From Zea mays (taxonomy: Eukaryota > Streptophyta > Magnoliopsida > Poales > Poaceae), in the NCBI RefSeq assembly GCF_902167145.1, contig NC_050104.1, positions 98,343,849-98,407,848 of the forward strand: a stretch of 64,000 nucleotides of DNA. Reading direction: 5' to 3'. Below, in pieces: positions 32,761 through 46,700 of this stretch. The notes under the pieces are model-generated. The model ran no database searches and was not told the origin of the DNA. It saw only the letters and a list, made by a program, of their open reading frames with translations. The stretch's first letter is position 1. Every line of letters begins with the position of its first letter. The position numbers and the translations under genes are program-made.

Positions 32761-34858
32761 CTTATTCGTGGTGGAGTTGGTTACAAGGTGAAGTCATAGC
32801 TAAGTCTTGGCTTGGCGGCTGGGCTCCGGCCTCTGGGTCCTCCTCATGTTCGTCAGTCTTCTGGGCGTCATCTTGTTTGGGATCCGTCACTATGTCCAAG
32901 AGCACTCTAGGGGAAAAGAACATCCCATGTCCTGGGGTCGACCTCCTCCTTTTATAGGCTATGGTGGGGGATCGGCCCGTGGTGGCTTCCTCAAGAAAGA
33001 GCCATCAGGTGATGGTAAAACTAGGGTGTTCTACCATGGGGTAATGCCACACGTGCTTGCGATTGCTTGGTTGTCTCATATTCTTTATTGCGGATGACAC
33101 GAACAACGTGGAGCCTAAGTGCCATCATTCTAGCTACGCCGACCCGTGGCCTACGTAATCTGGGGCTTGGTGTGGCTCGTCGTGTTGTGCCCTGCCGACG
33201 GTCTGTGGATTCAGGCCTAGTCCCGATATGTTATGAGTGTGTTGTTAGCTGAGGGACGCACGGGCCATAAATGCGTCGCAGTCCGAGGGGCTCACATGCC
33301 ATGAGTGCTCTATAGCCTGAGGAATTCGTAGGTCATGAGTGAGAGGTGGACCGGCACCCCTGTTGTGCCTCGGCGCTAGGGGCGATTAATGCGGTCGGTC
33401 ATTTATGATGGGTCAGTCTTGGGCCAGACGCGGGATCCACTCGAGTGGTATGGCATACCCGGTTCCCCTATCCGGTTCCGCCACGCCTGACCCTAGGCTC
33501 GGTGTCGCAGGGTTTATCCGGAGGGCGGATTCTTCTGGGGTAGACGTTATCTGTCTCCTCCGACGGATCAGCGTACCCCAGTTGCAAGAGACCTTCCTCC
33601 TAGTGTACTCACTGACCGCTGGGTTCAGAGACCCGGGATGGTATCCCCGACACATGTTCTTTTTTAATCATCGATTACTGGAATTTTGATGATGCATGTA
33701 TTGTATTGTTACAGACTTACGGTACGTGATATAACTGCCAACGACACGGTTGTTCTTGTGTTATTTGTTGTCTTGTTATTTCGTCGCTATCGCCTGTGTT
33801 TTGTCACCACCAGGACTTATTCATGGTGGAGGTGGTTATAAGATGGAGTCCTAGCTAAGTCTTGGTTTGACGGTGGGGCTCTGGTCTCCAGGTCCTCCTG
33901 TTCGTCAGTCTTCTGGGCATCGTCACGTTTGGGATCCGTCATTGTGTCCGAGAGCACTCTGGAGGGAAAAGAACCTCCCGTGTCCGGGGGGCAGCCTCCT
34001 CCTTTTATAGGCTAAGGAGGGGGTCGTCCTGTGGTGGCTTCCTCAGGAAAGAGCCATCGGTTCATGGTAAAACTGGGCGTTCTACCACGGGGTAAAGCCA
34101 CACGTGCTTGCGATCGTCTGGTTGTCTCGTATTCTTTCTGCGGACGACGCGGATGGCGTGGGTCCTGAGCGCCATCATTCTAGCTACACCGACCCCTGGC
34201 CTTCGTAGCCTGGGCTCGTCGTGTTGCGCCCTGCGCATTCAGGGCTAGTCCCGATAGGTTATGAGTGTGTCGCTAGCTGAGGGACGCGCGGGCCATAAAT
34301 GTGTCGCAGTCCGAGGGGCTCGTATGCCATCAGTGCTCTCGGGCCGAGGGGCGAGGGGTTCGTAGGTTGTGAGTGGGAGGTGGACCGACGACCCCGCTAT
34401 GGCTCGACGCTAGGTGCACTTAATGCGACCGGTCATTTATGACGAGTCGGTCTCGGGCCATGCGCGGGATCTACTCGAGTGGTTTCCCTTTGGCACGCCC
34501 GGCCCTGCTGTCCGGTTCCGCCACGTCTTACCCTGGGCTCGGTGTCGCGGGGTTCGTCGGGGGGCGGATTCTTCTGGGTAGACGTTACCTATCTTCTCCA
34601 ACTGACCAGCGGACCCCAGTTGCAATAGACCTTCCTCCTAGTGTGCTCACTGACCGCTGGGTTCATAGACCCCGGATGGTATCCCAGACACATGTTCTTT
34701 TTTTTATCATCGATTACTGGAATTTTGATGATGCATGTACTGTATTGTTACGGACTTACGGTACGTGTTATAACTGCCAGCGGCACGGTTGTTCTTGCGT
34801 TATTTGTTGTCTTGTTATTTCGTCGCGCTACCGCCTGTGTTTTGTCACCACCAGGACT
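32761..34858. repeat. Tandem duplication of truncated LTR plus flank
   Basis: Unit 1 is 32761-33815 and unit 2 is 33816-34858. Each has about 890 bp of the gypsy LTR lacking its first 214 bp, then about 165 bp of flank starting CATGTTCTTTTTT and ending CACCACCAGGA. Both units begin at CTTATTC(G/A)TGG. They differ by many substitutions, so the duplication is not recent. Confidence 0.85.
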
Positions 34859-35808
34859 GTTCGCCTAAGATTCCTTGTACCTTTCGCCCTCTCGCCATTT
34901 TTCCAAGCCGCAGTAACCTGAAAAGTTCGCCTGCACATGAAACGCCATCGGCCTCCACTCGACCACTCCACTCTCAAAACGGGTCAAGTCAAAGCGGGTC
35001 TGGGAGGCTCATGGTCACAAACAGATCTGGCTCCAGGCTTCTTTTTTTTTTTTGGAGAGTGCTGCTCGTGGAGCCCACAACATTACCGCGGGATTTTGTC
35101 TGGCGAATCGCTTTAGCACAAGATTAGCATTAAGAAATGATACTGACCCAGAAGTCGTATACTTGAAATAAAAACCTGATGGAGTAGTAGTACCATCAGT
35201 ATAGCATCTGAATCTGACGGGGATGGCGCCTAGTTTTGGGTGAGAGGGGCCGGCCGGCCGGCCCCACATGGGTGCGTGACGCGGGCCATGTGTCCGCTCT
35301 CCGCTCTCCGCTCTCGCCCTGGAATCCAGCTCGGCGGCCACCCAGATGGCAGGCTTGCCTTGCAGCCGCAGCGCCCGCGGCGTCCTTTTTTTTTTCTTTC
35401 ACTCACAGGCTCTTGCGGCCCTGCTGCCGCCTGCCGATGCCGGCCTCTCGCCTGGCCGCCTCAAACTTGCGGCCGCCGCCTCCTCTCTAGCCTCACCGCG
35501 CTCTCGCGCCGCGCGCCCGTGCCCGTGCCCCTTTGTTTAATCCTCCCGTCCCATGTCGGCATCCCGCTCAGCGTGCCCTGGCACCGGCCGGCAGCGCGTT
35601 AGCCTCGCTCTTGCTGCTAATCCCTCCGTGTTTGACCGGCTACTACTGCTAGTTAAACTAGCGCTGGCGCTGCTGTGACTGTGAAGCTTTGCTAGCTTCC
35701 ATCCTACTGGATACACCACATTAGGTTTTTCCTTTCCTTTCCTTTCTTCCTTTTGCCACATTCCATCCGCATGTGTGCAGATGGCATTCGGAAAAAACAA
35801 ACTAAGGT
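34859..35808. other. Unassigned, possibly low-copy DNA
   Basis: A GC-rich block at about 35220-35600 includes the palindrome GGCCGGCCGGCCGGCC near 35248 and poly-T runs. Composition resembles grass promoter or first-exon DNA, but no protein is recognised. Confidence 0.4.
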
Positions 35809-35990
35809 CACTACTAGAGTCCAACTCTTTATCAAGTATTAAATGATTTACCGAGTATTTTTTTGACACTCGGCAAAGAACTTTTTTGCTGAGTGCCAAA
35901 CAAAAAAACACTCGGTAAAAAAAACACTCGACAAAGGGTTTTTATTTGGCGAGTGTTTTTTTACACTCGGTAAAGAGTTTCTTTGCCGCC
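35809..35990. mobile_element. CACTA transposon end fragment
   Basis: It begins CACTACTAGAGTCC and continues with alternating copies of ACTCGG(C/T)AAAG and its complement, the subterminal repeats of grass CACTA elements. No opposite end is found nearby, so it is a fragment. Confidence 0.65.
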
Positions 35991-38291
<2,301 letters not shown>

Positions 38292-38435
38292 TGGGAGAAG
38301 ACGGTGCTGTGGGACATGGTGGAGCCCTACCGTCCGCTGCATGCCCGCATTCCTTCACGTCACTCGTTGCCACCCTACGTTGCCACCTTCTACACCGGCG
38401 TCGTCGGGCCCGCCGTCACCGATAAGCTCTACAAG
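38292..38435 (+). pseudogene. Orphan exon of an unidentified small gene
   Basis: A 48-codon open stretch encodes WEKTVLWDMVEPYRPLHARI and then YVATFYTGVVGPAVTDKLYK, ending at a good donor AAG-GTTAGT. Aromatic and hydrophobic residues at the end suggest a membrane-facing or small structural protein. The in-frame start ATG appears lost: the nearby ATG at 38291 is in another frame. A CACTA element lies 75 bp into the following intron. I do not recognise the family with certainty, and no second exon is found. Confidence 0.45.
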
Positions 38436-38509
38436 GTTAGTCAACCTCAGTGCCTCGGCTCTACAAGATCCTCTCCTTGTCCTATCCATTCCCTCATTAC
38501 ATATAACAT

Positions 38510-39988
38510 CACTACCGGAATCTGGACCTTTGCCGAGTGTCAGCGGCTTTGCCGAGTGCTTTTTATCGGGCACTCGGCAAAGAAGACTTTGCCAAAGAAG
38601 ACTTTGCCAAAGAAGACTTTGCCGAGAGCCACACTCGGCAAAGTCCTGCGCTCGGTAAAGAGCTTGTGCTCATGAGGGTCGGAGGAGGCAAGAGACATAG
38701 GCGGTACTGGATTGCCGACGGGGCAATCGACTCGTCCTCTACTCCCACTCCGTCTCAGGTGAGAGCAAGGAGCACGGGCTCGAGTCCAGCCATACGACCT
38801 CGGCACGACAGCTCGCAGCATTGCATACAACAACTCGAGGTTAGTGCTTCTGTAGCTCGTCCTTCCTTGAGTTATATACCTTCTCTTTGAGTTACTATAA
38901 CGTTGGCTTGTAATATTACAGACCCAACTAGAAGAAGAGAGGAGGGAACGTCAAGAGATGGAGGAGAGGATAATGGCGGAGCGGGAGGCGGCTGATCAGA
39001 GGATGGCAGAGATGTTCCAGTACATGCAGCGCCTTGACGCCGCACAGGGTTTCGCTCCGCCACCTCCATTGTTCCCTGCAGTTGACCCTGCTCTGATCCA
39101 TACTCCTGTGAGTATCAAAATTGTAGTTACATGTTGGTAATGCATCTGGTATAACACATGCAATCTCTTCTCTGTGCAAGGCCAATCTAGGGCGGCATCC
39201 AACAACCCTCATGAAGGGTTCAGCCCAACGCAGCACCAGTCCAACCGCCCACCTTCATGAGAGTTATGTTTTCAGTGTTTCGAACACAAAACTTATGTTG
39301 AATACTTGTCAGAGCTTGTGAATTTGTGTTGATACTTCTGAACTTCTGTTAATACTGTTTGTGTTGAGAACCTCTCAACTTATGTTGAATACTTATGTCA
39401 GAATTTATGTTAATACTGTTTGTGTTGGCTATATATGTCTGTGATGATCTGTGATGTATATATGTGATATCTGTGAAGTATCTTTTGTTTGTTTGGATGG
39501 AATAGGGAAAACAAATAAAAAAGGTGTGTACTGGTCACTTTGCCGAGTGTTACACTCGGCAAAGCACCTCTTTGCCGAGTGTCAGAACCATAACACTCGG
39601 CAAAGAACCAAGACCTGGGCACCGGTATAGGTTCTTTGCCGAGTGTAATGGCTCTGGCACTCGGCAAAGAAGCACGCTTTGCCGAGTGCCATATCAAGCA
39701 CTCGGCAAAGTACCTGACATGGGGACCACTCTGGCGGATTCTTTGCTGAGTGCTGTCAGGCAGACACTCGGCAAAGACGTCGTCTCCGTCAACCGGCGCC
39801 GTAACGACTGCTTTTCTTTGCCTAGTGTTCTCTGGCACTCGACAAAGTGATTGCCGAGTGCCCGAGAAAAAGTACTCGGCAAAGAAGGCTTTGCCGATGC
39901 ACTGTGTGCCGAGCCCTCTTTGCCCGAGTGTTTTTAAGGCTTTGCCGAGTGCTTCAGCCACTCGGCAAAGCCGTCGGTTCCGGTAGTG
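38510..39988 (+). mobile_element. Non-autonomous CACTA element, TSD CAT
   Basis: The ends are CACTACCGGAATC at 38510 and its inverted counterpart GGTTCCGGTAGTG at 39988, with CAT on both sides (38507-38509 and 39989-39991). Subterminal TTTGCCGAGTG/CACTCGGCAAA repeats fill 38528-38655 and 39538-39970. At 1479 bp it is far shorter than autonomous elements. It keeps coding pieces of the element's own genes in its centre. Confidence 0.92.
38719..39260 (+). pseudogene. CACTA-encoded protein, C-terminal exon remnants
   Basis: Exon pieces: one ending 38839 at donor GTTAGT (ends CIQQLE), one at 38922-39107 (TQLEEERRERQEMEERIMAE, then MFQYMQRLDAAQGFAPPPPL), and a third about 39181-39260 encoding RAASNNPHEGFSPTQHQSNR before TGA 39258-39260. 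A Glu/Arg-rich helical stretch followed by a Pro-rich tail matches the C-terminus of proteins encoded by grass En/Spm-type CACTA elements. The third piece does not join in phase with the second. The catalytic transposase is missing. Confidence 0.65.
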
Positions 39989-39991
39989 CAT

Positions 39992-40094
39992 GTACATGTA
40001 TTTTTTTGCCGAAAATAATGAGTATTTAACTAAATTCCCTTGATACTATGTAGGTCCGATCCTCCCCCACCTATGATGTTCGCATTATATACAT
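39992..40094. other. Short spacer between CACTA and Sirevirus
   Basis: Host-side DNA ending in GTAAT, the target-site duplication of the next element. Confidence 0.6.
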
Positions 40095-40099
40095 GTAAT

Positions 40100-41336
40100 T
40101 GAAAGGGAAATGTGCCCTTGGGCCATTTCTAAGTATTTTGGTGATTTAGTGTCCAACACAAGTGCCTAAGTATAAAATGGTGAACAAAGTACAAATCAAG
40201 GATAAAGGTATGTTTCTCAGACTTAGTACATTGTTTTTGAGACTAATGTATTGTGTCTAAGTGCTGGAAACATGAATAATCGAATTGGAAATGAGATGGC
40301 TTTGTTCAGCCAAAGTCTGCTCAGTCTAGAAGCACCGGACTGTCCGGTGGTGCACCGGACAGTGTCCGGTGCGCCAGGCTAGCTCGAGCGAACTGGCCGC
40401 TCTCGGGAATTCACCGGCGTCGTACGGCTATAATTCACCGGACTGTCCGGTGTGCACCGGACTGTCTGGTGAGCCAACGGTCGGCCGGGCCAACGGTCGG
40501 CCGCGCGATCTGCGCGGGACACGTGGCCGAGCCAACGGCTAGAAGGAGGCACCGGACTGTCCGGTGTGCACCGGACATGTCCGGTGCGCCAACGGCTCTC
40601 TAGCTGCCAACGGTCGGCTTCGCCATTTAAGGAAGGAAATCGGGCACCGGACAGTGTCCAGTGTGCACCGGACTGTCCGGTGCGCCAGACGACAGAAGGC
40701 AAGAATTGCCTTCCCAGATTGCTCTCAACGGCTCCTAGCTGCCTTGGGACTATAAAAGGGACCCCTAGGCGCATGGAGGAGAATACCAAGCATTCCTAGA
40801 GCACTCTTGATCACTCACACTCCATTCTTGCGCACTTGTTCGACATTCTAGTGATTTGAGCTCCGTTCTAGTGTGCTAGTCTCTTGAGCTCAAGTCTGGG
40901 TCTTGTGTGTGCGTATTTGCTGTGATCTTTGTGTCTTGTGTGAGTTGCTAATCCCTCCCTTGCTTCGTGCTTCTTTGTGAACTTCAAGTGTAAGGGCGAG
41001 AGGCTCCAAGTTGTGGAGATTCCTCGCAAACGGGATTAAGAAAAGCAAAGCAAAACACCGTGGTATTCAAGTGGGTCTTTGGACCACTTGAGAGGGGTTG
41101 ATTGCAACCCTCGTCCGTTGGGACGCCACAACGTGGAGTAGGCAAGCGTTGATCTTGGCCGAACCACGGGATAACCACCGTGCCATCTCTGTGATTGATA
41201 TCTTTGTGGTTATTGTGTTTTGTGAGACTCCTCTCTAGCCACTTGGCATTATTGTGCTAACACTTAACCAAGTTTTTGTGGCTTAAGTTTCAAGTTTTAC
41301 AGGATCACCTATTCACCCCCCCTCTAGGTGCTCTCA
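40100..41336 (+). repeat. Sirevirus 5' LTR
   Basis: 1237 bp from TGAAAGGGAAATGTG to GGTGCTCTCA. Several CACCGGAC-T-GTCCGGTG-type palindromes lie at 40333-40685, and a TATA box (TATAAAAG) is at 40751. Confidence 0.97.
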
Positions 41337-41337
41337 A

Positions 41338-41352
41338 TTGGTATCAGAGCCG
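41338..41352 (+). promoter_or_regulatory. Primer binding site, initiator tRNA-Met type
   Basis: TTGGTATCAGAGCCG follows the 5' LTR by one base. TGGTATCAGAGC is complementary to the 3' end of plant initiator methionine tRNA. Confidence 0.95.
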
Positions 41353-41385
41353 TTCTCTTCAAGAAGGGACTAATCGCCCGAAGAG

Positions 41386-43767
41386 ATGGATCCTAAGGGA
41401 AAGGGGATGGTGGTCGACAACAACGAAAAGGAGTCTATCTTCAACGAGCCGAAGGATGACAAGCCTACCGACTCAGGGTCGGGCCATAGACGCAAAGACG
41501 GGAAGAAGAAGAAGACAAGGCGCATTAAGGAAATCGTCTACTACAACAGTGACGAATCTTCCTCTTCCCAAAAGGACGACGACGATTACGAGAAAAAGAA
41601 AACGGTCAATTCAAACTTTTCTTTTGATTACTCTCGTATTCCTCAAAGTACAAATGCTCATTTATTATCTATTCCACTTGGTAAACCTCCTCATTTTGAT
41701 GGAGAGGACTACGGATTTTGGAGTCACAAAATGAGTAGTCACTTGTTCTCTCTCCATCCTAGTATATGGGAGATTGTAGAGAGTGGAATGCACTTTGATA
41801 GTACGGATAGTCCCATGTTCATTAATGAGCAAATTCATAAAAATGCACAAGCTACTACTGTTCTTCTAGCTTCATTGTGCAGGGATGAATACCACAAAGT
41901 GAGCGGCTTGGATAACGCCAAGCAAATTTGGGACACCCTCAAGATCTCTCATGAGGGGAATGACGTCATAATGCTCACCAAGATGGAGTTGGTGGAAGGC
42001 GAACTCGGGAGATTCGCTATGATAAGGGTAGAAGAGCCAACCCAAACGTACAACCGGCTCAAGACCCTTGTCAACAAGATAAGAAGCTATGGAAGCACGC
42101 GATGGACGGACCACGATGTCGTCCGCCTAATGCTAAGGTCTTTTACTGTCCTTGATCCTCATCTTGTAAACAATATTCGTGAGAATCCCAGGTACACCAA
42201 GATGACGCCCGAGGAGATACTTGGGAAGTTCGTGAGCGGGCGAATGATGATCAAGGAAGCAAGATACGTGGACGATGCATTGAATGGTCCAATCAATGAG
42301 CCTCAACCTCTTGCTCTCAAGGCAACAAGAAGCAAGGAGACGCTACCTAGCAAGGTGGCACAAATAGAGGCTGCCGGACTTAATGATGAAGAGATGGCTC
42401 TCATCATCAAGAGATTCAAGACGGCGCTAAAAGGTCGCAAGGGGCAGCCAAGCAAGACCAAGACAAAGGGGAAGCGATCATGCTTCAAATGTGGTAAGTT
42501 TGGTCATTTTATTGCTAACTGTCCCGACAATGATAGTGATCAGGATCAAGGGAACAAGAGGGAGAAGAAGAAGAACTATAAGAAGGCAAAGGGCGAGGCG
42601 CATCTAGGCAAGGAGTGGGATTCGGATTGCTCCTCTTCCGACTCCGACAATGAAGGACTCGCCGCCACCGCCTTCAACAAGTCATCCCTCTTCCCCAACG
42701 AGCGTCACACATGCCTTATGGCAAGGGAGAAGAAGGTATGTACTCGAAACTCTACTTATGCTTCTTCAAGTGAGGACGAATCTAGTGATGAAGATGAAAT
42801 AGATTATTCATGTTTATTTAAGGGCCTAGATAGAACCAAGGTAGATAAAATTAACGAATTGATTGATGCCTTGAATGATAAGAATAGGCTTTTAGAAAAA
42901 CAAGAGGATTTGTTGTATGAAGAACATGACAAATTTATAGAAGCACAAAAATCTCATGCTCTAGAAGTTAAAAGAAATGAAATGCTTTCTTGTGAATTAT
43001 CTTCTTGCCATGAGACAATTTCTAACTTAAGGAGCATTAATGATGATTTGAATGCTAAGTTAGAAATAGCTAGTAACTCAACATCTTGTGTAGAAATTGT
43101 TGCAACTTGTAATAGGTGTAAAGATTTTGACATTGATGCTTGTAGTGAACATCTAGTTTCAATTTCCAAACTTAATGGTGAATTGGCTAGTCTTAATGCT
43201 CAACTTAAGACTAGCAAGAGCGAATTTGATAAGCTAAAATTTGCGAGGGATGCCTACACGATTGGTAGACACCCCTCAATTAAGGATGGACTTGGCTTCA
43301 AGAGGGAAGCCAAGAACTTAACAAGCCATAAGGTTCCCATCCCCGCCAAGGAGAAAGGGAAGGCTCCTATGGCAAGTAGTACTAAAAAGAACCATGCTTT
43401 TATGTATCATAACAGGAGACATGCTAGAAATGACTATAGAAGTTATGATTCACATGCTTATGATTCACATGCTATGTTTGCTTCCAGTTCTTCTTATATG
43501 CATGATAGAGATATGTCTAGGAGTTATGTTCGTCATGTGCCTAGAAAGAATATTGTTCATGTTTCTAGGAAAGTTATGGATGGTCCTTCTACAATATATC
43601 ATGCTTTAAATGCTTCCTTTGCTATTTGTAGAAAGGATAGGAAGATAATTGCTAGGAAATTAGGGGCAAAATGCAAGGGTGATAAAACTTGCATTTGGGT
43701 CCCTAAGACAATTGTGACTAACCTTGTAGGACCCAACAAGAGTTGGGTACCTAAGTCCCAAGCCTAA
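41386..43767 (+). CDS. gag: Sirevirus gag polyprotein
   Basis: 793 residues, uninterrupted. The first ATG after the PBS is used. Residues about 1-80 are charged. Residues about 100-300 form the retrotransposon gag region starting HFDGEDYGFWSHKMSSHLFS. A single zinc knuckle CX2CX4HX4C (CFKCGKFGHFIANC) lies at about residues 366-379 and binds RNA. After an acidic Ser/Asp stretch comes a long coiled coil (about 480-625), typical of the extended Sirevirus Gag that can interact with host proteins. The product packages element RNA in cytoplasmic particles. It ends in TAA; pol follows in another frame after a CCTTGCAG-G string that resembles a splice acceptor. Confidence 0.93.
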   Translation: MDPKGKGMVVDNNEKESIFNEPKDDKPTDSGSGHRRKDGKKKKTRRIKEIVYYNSDESSSSQKDDDDYEKKKTVNSNFSFDYSRIPQSTNAHLLSIPLGKPPHFDGEDYGFWSHKMSSHLFSLHPSIWEIVESGMHFDSTDSPMFINEQIHKNAQATTVLLASLCRDEYHKVSGLDNAKQIWDTLKISHEGNDVIMLTKMELVEGELGRFAMIRVEEPTQTYNRLKTLVNKIRSYGSTRWTDHDVVRLMLRSFTVLDPHLVNNIRENPRYTKMTPEEILGKFVSGRMMIKEARYVDDALNGPINEPQPLALKATRSKETLPSKVAQIEAAGLNDEEMALIIKRFKTALKGRKGQPSKTKTKGKRSCFKCGKFGHFIANCPDNDSDQDQGNKREKKKNYKKAKGEAHLGKEWDSDCSSSDSDNEGLAATAFNKSSLFPNERHTCLMAREKKVCTRNSTYASSSEDESSDEDEIDYSCLFKGLDRTKVDKINELIDALNDKNRLLEKQEDLLYEEHDKFIEAQKSHALEVKRNEMLSCELSSCHETISNLRSINDDLNAKLEIASNSTSCVEIVATCNRCKDFDIDACSEHLVSISKLNGELASLNAQLKTSKSEFDKLKFARDAYTIGRHPSIKDGLGFKREAKNLTSHKVPIPAKEKGKAPMASSTKKNHAFMYHNRRHARNDYRSYDSHAYDSHAMFASSSSYMHDRDMSRSYVRHVPRKNIVHVSRKVMDGPSTIYHALNASFAICRKDRKIIARKLGAKCKGDKTCIWVPKTIVTNLVGPNKSWVPKSQA

Positions 43768-43774
43768 ATTTGCC

Positions 43775-46700
43775 TTGCAGGTTTATGCATCCGGGGGTTC
43801 AAGCTGGATTATCGACAGCGGATGCACAAACCACATGACGGGGGAGAAGAAGATGTTTACCTCCTACGTCAAGAACAAGGATTCCCAAGATTCAATTATA
43901 TTTGGTGATGAGAATCAAGGCAAGGTGAAAGGTTTAGGCAAGATTGCAATTTCAAATGAGCACTCTATCTCTAATGTATTTTTAGTTGAGTCCCTTGGAT
44001 ATAATTTACTATCTGTTAGTCAATTATGCAATATGGGATATAACTGTTTATTCACAAATATAGATGTGTCTGTCTTTAGAAGAAGTGATGGTTTACTAGC
44101 TTTTAAGGGTGTATTAGACGGCAAACTTTATTTAGTTGATTTTGCAAAAGAGGAGGCCGGTCTAGATGCATGCTTAATAGCTAAGACTAGCATGGGCTGG
44201 CTGTGGCATCGCCGCTTAGCACATGTAGGGATGAAGAACCTTCACAAGCTTCTAAAGGGAGAACACGTGATAGGTCTAACCAATGTTACTTTCGAAAAAG
44301 ATAGACCTTGTGCAGCTTGTCAAGCAGGTAAACAAGTGGGAGGAGCGCATCACAACAAGAATGTGATGACCACATCAAGACCCCTGGAGCTGCTACATAT
44401 GGACCTCTTCGGACCCGTCGCCTATCTAAGCATAGGAGGAAGTAAGTATGGTCTAGTTATTGTTGATGACTTTTCCCGCTTCACTTGGGTGTTCTTTTTG
44501 CAGGATAAGTCTGAAACCCAAGGGACCCTCAAGCGCTTCCTAAGGAGAGCTCAAAATGAGTTTGAGCTCAAGGTGAAGAAGATAAGGAGCGACAACGGGT
44601 CTGAGTTCAAGAACCTTCAAGTGGAGGAGTTCCTTGAGGAGGAAGGGATCAAGCACGAGTTCTCCGCTCCCTACACACCACAACAAATGGTGTGGTAGAG
44701 AGGAAGAACAGGACGCTCATCGATATGGCGAGGACAATGCTTGGAGAGTTCAAGACCCCCGAGTGCTTTTGGTCGGAAGCCGTGAACACGGCTTGCCACG
44801 CCATCAACAGGGTCTACCTTCATCGCCTCCTCAAGAAGACGTCGTATGAGCTGCTAACCGGTAACAAACCCAATGTATCGTACTTTCGTGTATTTGGGAG
44901 CAAATGCTACATTCTAGTGAAGAAGGGTAGGAATTCCAAATTTGCTCCCAAAGCCGTAGAAGGGTTTTTGTTAGGTTATGACTCAAATACAAAGGCGTAT
45001 AGAGTCTTCAACAAATCATCGGGTTTGGTTGAAGTCTCTAGCGACGTTGTATTTGATGAGACTAATGGCTCTCCAAAAGAGCAAGTTGTTGATCTTGATG
45101 ATGTAGATGAAGAAGACGTTCCAACGGCCGCAATACGCACCATGGCGATTGGAGATGTGCGGCCACAGGAACAAAATGAGCGAGATCAACCTTCTTCCTC
45201 AACTATGGTGCATCCCCAAACTCAAGACGATGAACAGGTTCATCAACAAGAGGCGTGTGATCAAGGGGGAGCACAAGATGATCATGTGATGGAGGAAGAA
45301 GCGCAACCGGCACCTCCAACCCAAGTCCGAGCGATGATTCAAAGGGATCATCCCGTCGACCAAATTCTGGGTGATATTAGCAAGGGAGTAACTACTCGAT
45401 CCCGATTAGTTAATTTTTGTGAGCATTACTCCTTTGTCTCTTCTATTGAGCCTTTAAGGGTAGAAGAGGCCTTGCTAGATCCGGACTGGGTGTTGGCCAT
45501 GCAAGAGGAGCTCAATAACTTCAAGAGGAATGAAGTTTGGACGCTGGTGCCTCGTCCTAAGCAAAATGTTGTGGGAACCAAGTGGGTGTTCCGCAACAAA
45601 CAAGACGAGCACGGGGTGGTGACAAGGAACAAGGCTCGACTTGTGGCAAAAGGTTATGCCCAAGTCGCAGGTTTGGACTTTGAGGAGACTTTTGCTCCTG
45701 TGGCTAGGCTAGAGTTCATTCGTATTTTGCTAGCATATGCCGCTCACCATTCTTTCAGATTGTTCCAAATGGATGTGAAGAGCGCTTTCCTCAACGGGCC
45801 AATCAAGGAGGAGGTGTACGTAGAGCAACCCCCTGGCTTCGAGGATGAACGGTACCCCGACCATGTGTGTAAGCTCTCTAAGGCGCTCTATGGACTTAAG
45901 CAAGCCCCAAGAGCATGGTATGAATGCCTTAGAGACTTTCTAATTGCTAATGATTTCAAGGTTGGGAAAGCCGATCCAACTCTTTTCACTAAGACTTGTG
46001 ACGGTGATCTTTTTGTATGCCAAATTTATGTCGATGACATAATATTTGGTTCTACTAATAAAAAGTCTTGTGAAGAGTTTAGCAGGGTGATGACGCAGAA
46101 ATTCGAGATGTCGATGATGGGCGAGTTGAACTACTTCCTTGGGTTCCAAGTGAAACAACTCAAGGACGGCACCTTCATCTCTCAAACGAAGTACACACAA
46201 GACTTGCTGAAGCGGTTTGGGATGAAGGACGCCAAGCCCGCAAAGACTCCGATGGGGACCGACGGACACACTGACCTCAACAAAGGAGGTAAGTCCGTTG
46301 ATCAAAAGGCATACCGGTCAATGATAGGGTCATTACTTTACTTATGTGCTAGTAGACCGGATATTATGCTCAGCGTATGCATGTGTGCTAGATTTCAATC
46401 CGATCCTAAGGAGTGTCACTTAGTGGCGGTGAAGCGAATTCTTAGATATTTAGTTGCTACGCCTTGCCTCGGGATCTGGTATCCAAAGGGGTCTACCTTT
46501 GACTTAATTGGATATTCAGATTCCGACTATGCTGGATGTAAGGTCGACAGGAAGAGTACATCGGGGACGTGCCAATTCTTAGGAAGGTCCCTGGTGTCAT
46601 GGAACTCTAAGGAACAAACTTCCGTTGCCCTATCCACCGCTGAGGCCGAGTACGTTGCCGCAGGACAGTGTTGCGCACAACTACTTTGGATGAGGCAAAC

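Larger units (their letters stand above)
28398..33652 (-). mobile_element. Deleted Ty3/gypsy element, TSD CATGT
   Basis: The left LTR 28398-29508 is followed on its right by a reverse-oriented polypurine tract, so it is the 3' LTR of a minus-strand element. A second, truncated LTR copy ends at 33652. CATGT flanks both outer ends (28393-28397 and 33653-33657), which supports one insertion. PBS, gag and pol are missing between the truncated 5' LTR and the 3' region. The interior holds a solo LTR of another family and the tail of a plus-strand (antisense) gene. Confidence 0.75.

Noticed and set aside
35236..35602. Possible GC-rich first exon of a host gene
   Set aside because: Three overlapping frames are open because of high GC content, none has a recognisable domain, and no downstream exon is evident before the CACTA fragment.
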